Source: Streptomyces sp. NBC_00659
GTDB taxonomy: Bacteria > Actinomycetota > Actinomycetes > Streptomycetales > Streptomycetaceae
DNA length: 64,000 bases
Direction: 5' to 3'
Assembly (NCBI RefSeq): GCF_036226925.1
Contig: NZ_CP109031.1
Location: forward strand, 2,480,001-2,544,000
Shown here piece by piece: positions 24,619 through 37,281 of this stretch (position 1 is the first letter of the stretch; the number at the start of each line of letters is the position of its first letter). The notes beneath the pieces were generated by a model. It was not told the origin of the DNA, did not search any database, and saw only the letters and a list, made by a program, of their open reading frames with translations. The translations under genes were made by a program, and so were the position numbers.

Positions 24619-25746
24619 TCACATCAGGGGGGTGAGGAAGCGGCGCAGGGCTTCCTCGTAGGTCGCCGGGTCGGCGTTCCACATGGCGCCGTGCGGGGCG
24701 TTCGGGACGGTGTACAGGGTGACCAGGTCGGGCCTGCTCGCGGCGAGGCGCCGGGAGGCACCCCAGGGGGCGATGCGGTCGTCCGGGCCGTGCACGAGCA
24801 GGGTCGGCACCTTGACCTGGTCGGGGTGCGCGGCGTGCGCGATGCGGTCTCCGCGTACGCCGGTGCGCCCCTGTGCGGCGCGCACCGCGAGCGGCAGCAG
24901 GAATCGCGGGGTGTGGCGGGCGCCGGCGAGAGCGCGCAGCGTCGTCTCCCAGTCGAGGACAGGCGAGTCGAGGACGAGCCCGGAGATCCGCTCGCGCAGC
25001 GCGGAGTGGGCGGCCGCGCGCAGGGCCATCGTGGCGCCCGTGGACCAGCCGTACAGGACGACCCGCTCGGCACCGAACCGCACGGCGTACCGGATGGCCG
25101 CGTCGAGGTCGCGCCACTCGGTCTCGCCGAGGTGGTTCAGGCCGTCGGGCGGGCGGGGTGCCCCGAGGTCGCCCCGGTAGGCGAGGTCGAGGACGGGGAA
25201 GTGCCGGCTGTTCAGGAACCCCATCAGGTTCATGGGGTGTTCCCGGGTGGCGCCCAGGCCGTGGACGGTGATGATCCAGGTGTCACGGACCGCGGGCACG
25301 AACCAGGCGGGCAGGGCGCCGAGTTCGCCCGGCACGTCGACGTCGGCGTGTTCGAGCCCGAGGGCGGACCCGGGGTCGCCGACGTACAGGTTCGGGGTGA
25401 GCCACACCTTGTCGCCGCGCTCCAGGGACCCGTGCGTGACACGTTCCAGGCTGCGTACGACGGTGTCGGCGGTGTGGGGCACGGAGTTCTGGAGGGGGCC
25501 GACGACCGCGTGGGAGCCGTCGCCCGCGAGGCCGTAGGTTCCCGGGCGCCGGGACGCAAGGGCCCGGGTCAGGGTGATTCCGCCCGCCGTCGTGGCGTGC
25601 ACGGTGAGCCGGGGCTCGGTGGGCAGAGGCTTGCCCGGCCTCGTCTTCAGCGCGGCGTCGCTGGCGAACCGGCCCGCCGCCACGGAGGCCACGCCCGCGG
25701 CTAGGGCTACGGTGACGGCCGCTGCCGTGGCTCTTAGGGTGCGCAC
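24619..25746 (-). CDS. Secreted or membrane-anchored alpha/beta hydrolase
   Basis: A 375-aa hydrolase. The first 25 residues look like a signal peptide or anchor (MRTLRATAAAVTVALAAGVA). The serine hydrolase elements are HGLG (162-165, oxyanion), nucleophile S235 in GWSTG, an acid near D322/D323 in HGPDDRIAP and H352 in NAPHGAMW. Length and lid region (80-150) fit the family of uncharacterised streptomycete lipase/esterase-like proteins. GTG/ATG at 25746 supplies the anchor. It sits in the same direction as the aldolase but is separated by 162 bp that carry repeated CTCGCCGGACCCCCGCG (25813, 25869). Confidence 0.87.
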   Translation of the reverse strand: MRTLRATAAAVTVALAAGVASVAAGRFASDAALKTRPGKPLPTEPRLTVHATTAGGITLTRALASRRPGTYGLAGDGSHAVVGPLQNSVPHTADTVVRSLERVTHGSLERGDKVWLTPNLYVGDPGSALGLEHADVDVPGELGALPAWFVPAVRDTWIITVHGLGATREHPMNLMGFLNSRHFPVLDLAYRGDLGAPRPPDGLNHLGETEWRDLDAAIRYAVRFGAERVVLYGWSTGATMALRAAAHSALRERISGLVLDSPVLDWETTLRALAGARHTPRFLLPLAVRAAQGRTGVRGDRIAHAAHPDQVKVPTLLVHGPDDRIAPWGASRRLAASRPDLVTLYTVPNAPHGAMWNADPATYEEALRRFLTPLM

Positions 25747-25908
25747 CCGACCAGTTTCCCGGGGGACCCGGCCATCGGCCAGCGGGAGCGACTCCAGGGG
25801 TGACGGCCGGCGCTCGCCGGACCCCCGCGTCCGGTACTCACCGGACCTGCGCGTCTGCGCGTCCCCTACTCGCCGGACCCCCGCGCCGGGCGGCGCCGCG
25901 GCGGGGCC

Positions 25909-26649
25909 TCACTCCTGCCGGCCGTACCCCCGCAGCCGCTCCCCCGCCTCCGCGAGCTGGTCCGGTGAGAGCAGGGCGGGCGCGAGCCCGGGGACCGAGG
26001 AGGACAGGAGCCAGACGCGGCACATCCATTCCAGCTGGGCCGTGCGGTCGTACGCCTGGTCCAGCGAGTCTCCGTACGCGATGGTGCCGTGGTTCCGCAG
26101 GAGGCAGGCGGTGCGGCCGGCCAGGGCCCGGAGGGTGTTCTCGGCCAGTTCCGGTGTGCCGTAGGCCGCGTAGGGGGCGACGCGGACCGGGCCGCCCAGG
26201 GCCGCCGCCATGTAGTGGACCAGCGGGAGTTCGGGGACGAGGAGCGAGACGGCCGTCGCGTGCGGTGCGTGGGTGTGGACGACGGCCCGCGCCTCGGTCG
26301 CGCGGTAGACCGCGAGATGCATCGGCAGTTCGCTGGTCGGGCGCAGCGATCCGAGCACCTGCCGGCCGTCGAGGCCGACGCCGACGATGCCGTCGTGCGT
26401 CAGCCGGTCGTAGGGCACGCCCGTGGGTGTGACCAGGACGGTGTCTCCGACGCGGACGGAGACGTTGCCGGAGGTGCCGACGACCAGCCCGTCGGCGACC
26501 GTGCGCCGGGCCGTGGAGACCAGTTCGTCCCAGGCCCGCCGGAGGGTGTCCCGCGCGTCCGGCCCGTCTCGCTCGTCTCGCTCGCGGGCCTCGCCTGTCG
26601 TCCGTGCGTGCTCGTGCCCGACCCGTGCGTCCCGGTGCGGCTCAGTCAT
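25909..26649 (-). CDS. Class II aldolase/adducin family protein
   Basis: A 246-aa zinc enzyme of the FucA/AraD type, acting on a sugar phosphate such as fuculose-1-phosphate or ribulose-5-phosphate. The metal ligands are H125 and H127 in VVHTHAPH and H187 in LLRNHG; E107 in TSELPMH is the catalytic acid; GTSGNVS (58-64) binds phosphate. Residues 1-35 are a charged extension beyond the normal start. ATG 26649 is used. A perfect TGTGA-N6-TCACA palindrome 89-104 bases upstream suggests Crp control, fitting sugar use. Confidence 0.86.
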   Translation of the reverse strand: MTEPHRDARVGHEHARTTGEARERDERDGPDARDTLRRAWDELVSTARRTVADGLVVGTSGNVSVRVGDTVLVTPTGVPYDRLTHDGIVGVGLDGRQVLGSLRPTSELPMHLAVYRATEARAVVHTHAPHATAVSLLVPELPLVHYMAAALGGPVRVAPYAAYGTPELAENTLRALAGRTACLLRNHGTIAYGDSLDQAYDRTAQLEWMCRVWLLSSSVPGLAPALLSPDQLAEAGERLRGYGRQE

Positions 26650-26737
26650 GACGCGATCCTGCCAGGCACCGCATTCCACGCACCCCGAGCGAGCGGGCTT
26701 CGGGGCGGCAGCGGGCCGCCAACAGCACACGGTTGTA

Positions 26738-26753
26738 TGTGACTTGCATCACA
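26738..26753. promoter_or_regulatory. CRP-type palindrome TGTGACTTGCATCACA
   Basis: A perfect TGTGA-N6-TCACA consensus, centred 97 bases upstream of the class II aldolase start on the minus strand and 398 bases upstream of PiT on the other. Streptomycetes have a Crp protein; binding here is inferred from the sequence match. Confidence 0.55.
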
Positions 26754-27074
26754 CCGTACCGAGGGAACACCCACGGCGCCCCGGTCGGACATTTGCCGCG
26801 GATCACACCCCGTGGTCGGGTCACTACGGCCCGGTCGGCACTCGGACTCCGTCCTCAGAGTGGCCCTTTCGGGCTTCCTGGCGCTGTGACCACGGCTACA
26901 GCCTGCGAGTGACGGGGATCTCACCGCTCAAACCCGTTCCGACCAGGACGGTCCACCACGAGCTCCGACATCAAGCGGAGTACGGAATTCCGCATCCGTT
27001 CGAACCCGGCGGGCCGCCCGTCGACGTAAGCGGAATGACGATCCACTGTTCAAGACACCATCAAGTCCGACTCA

Positions 27075-27096
27075 GTTCACCTTCCGTTCACCCAGG
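27075..27096 (+). promoter_or_regulatory. PHO box (PhoP direct repeats) upstream of PiT
   Basis: Two GTTCACC units at 27075-27081 and 27086-27092 spaced by exactly 11 bases, the streptomycete PhoP pattern GTTCACCN4. It lies 52-69 bases before the PiT ATG, fitting phosphate-starvation control (activation or repression cannot be told). Confidence 0.75.
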
Positions 27097-27143
27097 TTGC
27101 CTACGGTCCCCCTGCCACTGACGTCCAACAGAAGCCTGGGTAA

Positions 27144-28385
27144 ATGGAACACATCACGCTCCTCCTCGGAATCGTGATCGTCACCGCTCTCGTGTTCGAT
27201 TTCACGAACGGTTTCCACGACACCGCCAACGCGATGGCCACCACCATCTCGACCGGCGCACTCAAGCCCAAGGTCGCGGTGGCCATGTCCGCCGCGCTCA
27301 ACCTTGTCGGCGCCTTCCTCTCGGTGGAGGTCGCCAACACGATCTCCAAAGGCCTCGTCGACGAATCCGGCATCCAGCCAGAAGTGATCTTCGCCGCCCT
27401 CGTCGGCGCGATCCTCTGGAACCTGGTGACGTGGCTCGTCGGACTCCCGTCCAGCTCCTCGCACGCCCTCATGGGCGGCCTGGTCGGCGCCACCATCGCC
27501 TCCGCCGGTACCGGCGCCGTGCACGGGGACGTCCTGGTCGGCAAGGTGCTCCTGCCCGCCGTCGCCGCCCCGATCGTCGCCGGCCTGGCCGCGATGTTCG
27601 CCACCCGGCTGTCGTACAAACTCAGTGGCAACGCCGACACCAAGGCCACCAAGAAGGGCTACCGCGCCGGCCAGATAGCCTCCGCGGGCTTGGTCTCGCT
27701 GGCCCACGGCACCAACGACGCGCAGAAGACGATGGGCATCATCACCCTGGCCCTGGTCGCCGGTGGCGCCGTCGCTCCCGACTCCGACCCGCCGGTCTGG
27801 GTCATCCTCTCCGCCGGTCTGGCCATCGCGCTCGGCACCTACCTGGGCGGCTGGCGCATCATCCGCACGATGGGCAAGGGTCTGACCGACCTCCAGCCGC
27901 GGCAGGGCTTCGCCGCCCAGACCAGCGCGGCGACGGTCATCCTGGCCTCCTCGCACATCGGTTTCTCCCTCTCCACCACGCACTCGGTCTCCGGTTCCGT
28001 GATGGGCGCCGGTCTCGGCCGCAAGGGCGGTGTGGTCCGCTGGTCCACCGCCAAGCGGATGGTCGTCGCCTGGGTCCTCACGCTGCCCGCCGCCGCCCTG
28101 GTCGGCGCGCTCGCCGAATGGGTGACCGGTTTCGGCGCCTGGGGCACCACGCTGGTCGCCGTGTTCCTGGTCGTTTCGAGCTTCGCGATCTGGCGCCGCT
28201 CGCGCCGCGAGGTCATCGACCACACCAACGTGAACGACACCGAGGAGCCCGCCGGTGTGGTGACCGCGGCCATCGCCGCCGTCACCCCGCCCCCGGCCGG
28301 CACCGTGGCCGAAGGCCTCACGGCCACCATCCCGGCTCCGGCCGAGCCCACGGCGAGCACGTCCGCGCCGTCCCCCGTGGCCTGA
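27144..28385 (+). CDS. pit: Low-affinity inorganic phosphate transporter, PiT family
   Basis: A 413-aa membrane transporter moving phosphate (as metal phosphate) with protons. The two inverted PiT signatures are present: FDFTNGFHDTANAMATTIST (residues 19-38) and SLAHGTNDAQKTMGIITLAL (near 185-204). About ten helices; the C-terminal 50 residues are a Thr/Ala/Pro tail in the cytoplasm or outside. ATG 27144 with PHO box upstream. The small membrane gene begins 20 bases after the stop and is likely co-transcribed; a 19-bp hairpin ends the unit. Confidence 0.93.
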   Translation: MEHITLLLGIVIVTALVFDFTNGFHDTANAMATTISTGALKPKVAVAMSAALNLVGAFLSVEVANTISKGLVDESGIQPEVIFAALVGAILWNLVTWLVGLPSSSSHALMGGLVGATIASAGTGAVHGDVLVGKVLLPAVAAPIVAGLAAMFATRLSYKLSGNADTKATKKGYRAGQIASAGLVSLAHGTNDAQKTMGIITLALVAGGAVAPDSDPPVWVILSAGLAIALGTYLGGWRIIRTMGKGLTDLQPRQGFAAQTSAATVILASSHIGFSLSTTHSVSGSVMGAGLGRKGGVVRWSTAKRMVVAWVLTLPAAALVGALAEWVTGFGAWGTTLVAVFLVVSSFAIWRRSRREVIDHTNVNDTEEPAGVVTAAIAAVTPPPAGTVAEGLTATIPAPAEPTASTSAPSPVA

Positions 28386-28405
28386 GAACCGAAGGAACAA
28401 ACAGC

Positions 28406-28624
28406 ATGCACATCGACTGGTCAGCCCTCGGCTCCGTCTTCGGGGTCAGCCTCGGAGTGACCGTGGCCCTCGTCGCCCTCTTCACCCTCGGCGTCGCCGG
28501 CCTCTCCAAGAAGGAGTCCGCCCAGGGCGGATCCGCGGTCGCGGCGGCCACCGGCGCGTACGTCTGCTTCGCGGCCTGCGCCGCGGCGGTGGTGTACGGC
28601 ATCTCCCTGATCATCACCAAGTAA
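28406..28624 (+). CDS. Small two-helix membrane protein, PiT partner
   Basis: A 72-aa protein with two transmembrane helices, at about residues 11-32 (GVSLGVTVALVALFTLGVAG) and 49-70 (AYVCFAACAAAVVYGISLII), joined by a charged loop SKKESAQGGS. It follows the PiT gene by 20 bases and, as I recall, the pair is conserved in streptomycetes. SD-like GAAGGAAC lies 10 bases before ATG 28406. It may help assemble or regulate the transporter; no direct evidence. Confidence 0.75.
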   Translation: MHIDWSALGSVFGVSLGVTVALVALFTLGVAGLSKKESAQGGSAVAAATGAYVCFAACAAAVVYGISLIITK

Positions 28625-28668
28625 CCCGGCAGGCGCCGCCCGGAACCGGGCCGCGCCGAGCGGTACCG

Positions 28669-28710
28669 CGCGTGGGGTGCGGGACGGATCACCGTCCCGC
28701 ACCCCACGCG
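28669..28710. terminator. Perfect 19-bp stem hairpin after the PiT unit
   Basis: Arms 28669-28687 (CGCGTGGGGTGCGGGACGG) and 28692-28710 are exact reverse complements around the loop ATCA, 45 bases after the small protein stop. It separates the phosphate unit from the B12 riboswitch. No T-run follows on the plus strand. Confidence 0.75.
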
Positions 28711-28783
28711 TATGCCGTCCCGCCCCCACGCGTATGTGGGCCTGCGCACACTGTCCCTCCGCAGGTCAACAGCCAGTTGACGG

Positions 28784-28932
28784 CCGTTCTCACCCCGTGG
28801 TGGACTGCCGGAGCCAAGTACGGCGGCATGAGAGGAAGCCGGTGCGAATCCGGCGCGGTCCCGCCACTGTCATCGGGGAAGAAACTCCCCGGGAGCCAGG
28901 AACTCTCACCGCCGGTCTCGTCGAACCAGGGC
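28784..28932 (+). promoter_or_regulatory. Cobalamin riboswitch
   Basis: The conserved core is plain: GAGGAAGCCGGTGCGAATCC (28831-28850), then GCGCGGTCCCGCCACTGT and the B12-box region GGGAGCCAGGAACTC (28890-28904). Upstream, GTGGTGGACTGCCGG supplies the first arms. Cobalamin riboswitches hide the ribosome site or stop transcription when adenosylcobalamin is plenty. After the core, CAGGG/CCCTG (28928-28943) forms a small stem right before the GAGGA ribosome site of the leader ORF, so control of translation is likely. It sits ahead of the whole cob operon. Confidence 0.92.
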
Positions 28933-28961
28933 GTGGACACCCTGAGTGAGGACATATCGCC

Positions 28962-29027
28962 ATGCGCGGCTGCCCGTTGCCCGTTTCGCTGAGTACGAGG
29001 GTTCCGCTCCACCCCACGGCCGGCTGA
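28962..29027 (+). CDS. 21-aa leader ORF between riboswitch and cbiB
   Basis: ATG 28962 is preceded by GAGGA (28948-28952) with 9-base spacing and encodes MRGCPLPVSLSTRVPLHPTAG; stop TGA is at 29025-29027, four bases before the cbiB GTG. cbiB itself has no SD and no other upstream start (its frame has a stop at 28990). This suggests that ribosomes enter at the leader, under riboswitch control, and restart at cbiB. Codon bias cannot be judged over 21 codons. Confidence 0.45.
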   Translation: MRGCPLPVSLSTRVPLHPTAG

Positions 29028-29031
29028 CCCC

Positions 29032-30003
29032 GTGCGTGCCGATCGCGTCTTCGCGTACGGCGCCGCCGCCGGCCTCCTCGGCGACCTGCTGCTCGGCGAT
29101 CCCCGCCGGGGGCATCCGGTCGCCGCGTTCGGGCGGGCCGCCGCGGCCGTGGAGCGGACACTGTGGCGCGACCACCGCGGGTGGGGCGCCCTGCACACCG
29201 CCATCTGCGTCGGCGGCGCCACCGGACTCGCCGCGCTCGCGAGCCATGGCGTACGCGGTTCACGCACCGCCTCCGTCGCCCTGACCGCCGCCGCCACCTG
29301 GGCCGTCGTCGGGGGAACCTCCCTCGGCCGCGAGGCGCGGGCGGTCGGCGGCGCGCTCGCGGCCGGTGACCTCGACGCGGCCCGGGAGCGGCTGCCGCAT
29401 CTGTGCGGACGCGATCCTCAGGCGCTGGACGCCGACGGCGTCGCGCGCGCCGTCGTCGAGTCCGTCGCCGAGAACACCTCCGACGCCGTCGTGGGCGCCC
29501 TGGTCTGGGGCGCCGTCGGCGGAGTGCCGGGACTCGTCGCCTTCCGCGCCGTGAACACGCTCGACGCGATGGTCGGACACAAGTCCCCCCGTCACCGGCG
29601 CTACGGCTGGGCCTCCGCCCGGCTCGACGACGTCGCCGGCTGGCCCGGAGCCCGGCTGACCGCCGTCCTCGCGGCCGTGGCCGGATCCGACCCACGCGGT
29701 GCCGTACGTGCCTGGCGCGCGGACGCCCGCAAGCATCCGAGCCCCAACGCCGGGCCCGTGGAGGCCTCGTTCGCGGGCGCGCTCGGCGTGCGGCTCGGCG
29801 GCACCCTCTCGTACGGCGGACGCGTCGAGCACCGGCCCGTGCTCAACGGCGCGGGGCGCGCCGTCCACGTCCACGACATCGAACGGGCCGTACGGCTGTC
29901 CCGGCGCGTCGGCTGGCTCGCGCTCGGCGTGAGCGCCGCCGGACGGGCTCTGCTCGCCGGAACCGGACGGGATTCGTCCACCAGGAAGGGACGCACCGCA
30001 TGA
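29032..30003 (+). CDS. cbiB: Adenosylcobinamide-phosphate synthase CbiB/CobD
   Basis: A 323-aa membrane protein attaching the aminopropanol (or its phosphate) arm to cobyric acid, giving adenosylcobinamide (phosphate). Family features: DLLLGDPRRGHPVAAFGR near the start, AVVESVAENTSDAVVG (about 139-154), and HKSPRHRRYGWASARLDD with RADARKHPSPNAGPVEA. Four to five hydrophobic stretches. GTG 29032 is the only possible start and lacks an SD, so translation probably depends on the leader ORF. Its stop overlaps cobQ (ATGA). First main gene of the riboswitch-controlled operon. Confidence 0.92.
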   Translation: MRADRVFAYGAAAGLLGDLLLGDPRRGHPVAAFGRAAAAVERTLWRDHRGWGALHTAICVGGATGLAALASHGVRGSRTASVALTAAATWAVVGGTSLGREARAVGGALAAGDLDAARERLPHLCGRDPQALDADGVARAVVESVAENTSDAVVGALVWGAVGGVPGLVAFRAVNTLDAMVGHKSPRHRRYGWASARLDDVAGWPGARLTAVLAAVAGSDPRGAVRAWRADARKHPSPNAGPVEASFAGALGVRLGGTLSYGGRVEHRPVLNGAGRAVHVHDIERAVRLSRRVGWLALGVSAAGRALLAGTGRDSSTRKGRTA

Positions 30004-31591
30004 GCGGCGGGCTGCTGATCGCCGGGACCACCTCGGACGCCGGCAAGAGTGTCGTGACCGCCGGGATCTGCCGGTGGCTGGCGCGCCAGGGCGTCAAGGT
30101 CGCGCCCTTCAAGGCGCAGAACATGTCCCTGAACTCGTTCGTGACGCGCGAGGGCGCCGAGATCGGGCGGGCGCAGGCCATGCAGGCGCAGGCCGCCCGC
30201 GTGGAACCGACCGCGCTGATGAATCCCGTGCTCCTCAAGCCGGGCGGCGACCGCACCAGTCAGGTCGTCCTGATGGGCAAGCCGGTGGGCGAGATGAGCG
30301 CGCGCGGGTTCTTCGGGACGGCCGGGTCCGTGACGGACCCCTCGCCGGGCGCCGTGTCGTCCGGCGACCGGCTGCGCGGGGGTCGCCAGGAAGCACTCCT
30401 GGCGACCGTCCTCGACTGTCTGGCTCAGTTGCGGGGCACGTATGACGCGGTGATCTGTGAGGGAGCCGGCAGCCCGGCCGAGATCAATCTGCGGCGCACC
30501 GACATCGTGAACATGGGGGTGGCGCGCAACGCGGGACTTCCCGTGCTCGTCGTCGGCGACATCGACCGGGGCGGGGTGTTCGCCTCGTTCTTCGGGACGG
30601 TCGCGCTGCTGTCACCCGAGGACCAGGCGCTCGTCGCCGGGTTCCTCGTCAACAAGTTCCGGGGCGACGTCAGTCTGCTGGAGCCCGGGCTCGACATGCT
30701 GCACGGCCTGACCGGGCGGCGCACCTACGGCGTCCTGCCCTTCCAGCACGGACTCGGCATCGACGAGGAGGACGGCCTGCGCGTCTCGCTGCGCGGGGCC
30801 GTCCGCGAGTCGGCCGTCTCCTCCCCCGTCGGCGAGGACATCCTGCGGGTCGCCGTCTGCGCGGTCCCGCTGATGTCCAACTTCACCGACGTGGACGCGC
30901 TGGCCGCCGAACCGGGTGTCGTCGTGCGGTTCGTGGACCGGCCCGAGGAGCTGGCCGACGCGGACCTGGTCGTCGTGCCCGGGACCCGGGGCACCGTGAA
31001 GGCGCTCCGGTGGCTGCGCGAGCGCGGCCTCGCGGACGCGATCGCGCGCCGGGCCGCCGAGGGACGGCCGGTCCTCGGCGTCTGCGGCGGCTACCAGCTC
31101 CTCGGAGAGCACATCGAGGACGACGTCGAATCCCGCGCCGGTCATGTCGAGGGTCTCGGACTCCTCCCCGTACGCGTGAGGTTCGCGCGGGAGAAGACCC
31201 TGGCACGGCCGGTCGGGGAGGCCCTCGGCGAGCACGTCGAGGGGTACGAGATCCATCACGGAGTCGCCGAGGTGACCGGTGGCGAGGCGTTCTTCTCCGA
31301 TGAGCACGGACACAGCCTGGACGGGTGCCGGGCCGGCGCCGTCTGGGGCACGCACTGGCACGGCTCGCTGGAGTCGGACGGTTTCCGGCGGGCGTTCCTG
31401 CGCGAGGTGGCCGCCGCCGCGGGCCGCCGCTTCGTACCGGCCCCCGGCACGTCGTTCGCGGCGCTGCGCGAGGAACAGCTCGACCTGCTCGGCGACCTGA
31501 TCGAGGAACACGCGGACACGGACGCGCTGTGGCGGCTCATCGAGTCCGGCGCGCCGCAAGGACTGCCCTTCATTCCACCGGGAGCACCCGT

Positions 31592-31595
<4 letters not shown>
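30000..31595 (+). CDS. cobQ: Cobyric acid synthase
   Basis: A 531-aa ATP-dependent amidase that converts adenosylcobyrinic a,c-diamide to cobyric acid by adding four amides. N-terminal dethiobiotin-synthetase-like domain: IAGTTSDAGKSVVTAG (about 7-22) and KAQNMSLNS; C-terminal class I glutamine amidotransferase: Cys near 362 in GVCGGYQLLG, His in THWHGSLE. Start ATG overlaps the cbiB stop and the stop overlaps cobN, both as ATGA. The 531-aa length is a little above the 480-510 average, mostly in the tail. Confidence 0.96.
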
Positions 31596-35241
<3,646 letters not shown>

Positions 35242-35245
<4 letters not shown>

Positions 35246-37281
35246 GTACCCCGTTCCCGTTCACGGCTGTTGTCGGCCAGGACGACCTGCGGCTCGCGCT
35301 GCTGCTGAACGCCGTGTCGCCCGCCGTGGGCGGTGTGCTGGTGCGCGGCGAGAAGGGCACCGCCAAGTCGACGGCGGTGCGCGCCCTTTCGGCGCTGCTG
35401 CCGGAGGTCGCCGTCGTACCCGGGTGCCGTTTCTCGTGCGACCCGGCCGCTCCCGACCCGGCGTGCCCGGACGGGCCGCACGAGACGGCGGCCGGAGCGC
35501 AACGCCCGGCCCGTATGGTCGAGTTGCCCGTCGGCGCGTCCGAGGACCGGCTGGTGGGCGCCCTCGACATCGAGCGGGCGCTCGCGGAGGGCGTGAAGGC
35601 CTTCGAGCCGGGCCTACTGGCCGACGCACACCGCGGGATTCTCTACGTCGACGAAGTGAACCTGCTGCACGACCACTTGGTCGACCTGCTGCTGGACGCC
35701 GCCGCGATGGGCGCCTCGTACGTGGAACGCGAGGGTGTCTCCGTACGGCATGCCGCGCGGTTCCTGCTCGTCGGGACGATGAACCCCGAAGAGGGCGAGC
35801 TGCGGCCGCAGTTGCTCGACCGGTTCGGGCTGACCGTCGAGGTGGCCGCCTCACGGGAACCCGATCAGCGGGTCGAGGTCGTGCGGCGCAGGCTCGCCTA
35901 CGACGACGACCCGGTCGGCTTCGCCGCGCGCTGGGCCGACGAGGAGGCCGCCGTGCGGGCCCGGATCGTGGCGGCCCGCGCGCTGCTGCCCTCCGTGCGC
36001 CTCGGCGACGGGCCGCTGCGGCAGATCGCGGCGACCTGCGCGGCCTTCGAAGTGGACGGCATGCGCGCCGACATCGTGATGGCCCGGACCGCGACCGCGC
36101 TCGCCGCGTGGGCGGGACGCACCGAGGTGATCGCCGAGGACGTGCGGCAGGCGGCGCTGCTCGCGCTGCCGCACCGGCGGCGGCGCAACCCGTTCGACGC
36201 GCCCGGACTCGACGAGGACAAGCTCGACGAGACGCTGGAGGAGTTCGCGGGCTCGGACGACACCTCCGGCGAGGGTCCCTCCGACGACGACCCGGACCCG
36301 GATCCGGACGGGCCCGGCGGGGGCGGGCAGCCGCCGCAGGACGGGCCGGACGACGGTTCCCCCGCCGGTGACGTCCCGGCGCAGGGCGAGCCGTCGGACG
36401 ACGGGCAGGCGCCGGCCGGGCAGGGCGCCGGCGAGCGGTCCCCCGTACGGGCCGCCGAGCCGTTCCGCACGAAGGTGCTCAGCGTGCCCGGACTCGGCGA
36501 GGGCGCGGCCGGGCGGCGTTCGCGCGCGCGGACCGAGCACGGCCGCACGACCGGGTCGCGGCGGCCCCGCGGGGCGCTCACCAAGCTGCACCTGGCGGCG
36601 ACCGTGCAGGCCGCCGCCCCGCACCAGCTGGCGCGCGGCCGGTCGGGCCGCGGTCTGGTCGTACGGCGGGACGATCTGCGCCAGGCGACCCACGAGGGCC
36701 GTGAGGGCAACCTCGTGCTGTTCGTCGTGGACGCTTCCGGCTCGATGGCGGCGCGGCAGCGGATGGGCGCGGTCAAGGGCGCCGTGCTGTCGCTGCTGCT
36801 CGACGCCTACCAGCGGCGGGACAAGGTGGGTCTGGTGACCTTCCGCGGTTCGGCCGCCGAGGTCGCGCTGCCGCCCACCTCCTCGGTGGACGCCGCCGCG
36901 TCCCGGCTGGAGTCGCTGCCGACGGGCGGCCGGACGCCGCTCGCGGCCGGGCTGCTGCGGGCGCACGAGGTGCTGCGCGTCGAGCGGCTGCGGGACTCCG
37001 CGCGGCGGCCGCTGGTCGTCGTGGTGACCGACGGACGGGCCACGGGCGGGCCGGAGCCGGTCGCGACGGCCGGGCGCGCTGCACGGCTGTTCGCGGCCGG
37101 CGGGGTCGCGTCCGTGGTCGTCGACTGCGAGACGGGGCCGGTACGGCTCGGGCTCGCGGGGCAGCTCGCGGGGGAACTGGGCGGCACGCCGGTGACCCTG
37201 GACGAGCTGCGGGCCGATTCCATCGCCGGTCTCGTCCGGGACGTGCAGGGTGTGCAGGGGACTTCGAGGAGGGCCGCGTAG
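35242..37281 (+). CDS. Cobaltochelatase AAA+/VWA motor subunit (ChlI-ChlD fusion type)
   Basis: A 679-aa protein that takes the place of CobS and CobT. N-terminal AAA+ ATPase: Walker A GEKGTAKST (36-44), Walker B LYVDEVNLL, sensor TMNPEEGELRPQLLDRFGL. The middle (about 330-410) is an acidic/Pro/Gly linker (DDDPDPDPDG). C-terminal VWA domain with MIDAS DASGSM near residue 497 and DGRATGG later. This fused I-D form is usual in actinobacteria. GTG 35242 overlaps cobN; the stop overlaps cobO (TAGTG). Confidence 0.92.

Larger units (their letters stand above)
26650..27143. other. 494-bp divergent regulatory region between aldolase and PiT genes
   Basis: No gene seen. The aldolase side contains the CRP-type palindrome at 26738-26753; the PiT side contains the PHO box at 27075-27096. 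The stretch between (26760-27060) is AT-richer than usual here and has no SD-supported ORF or clear hairpin. Confidence 0.55.
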
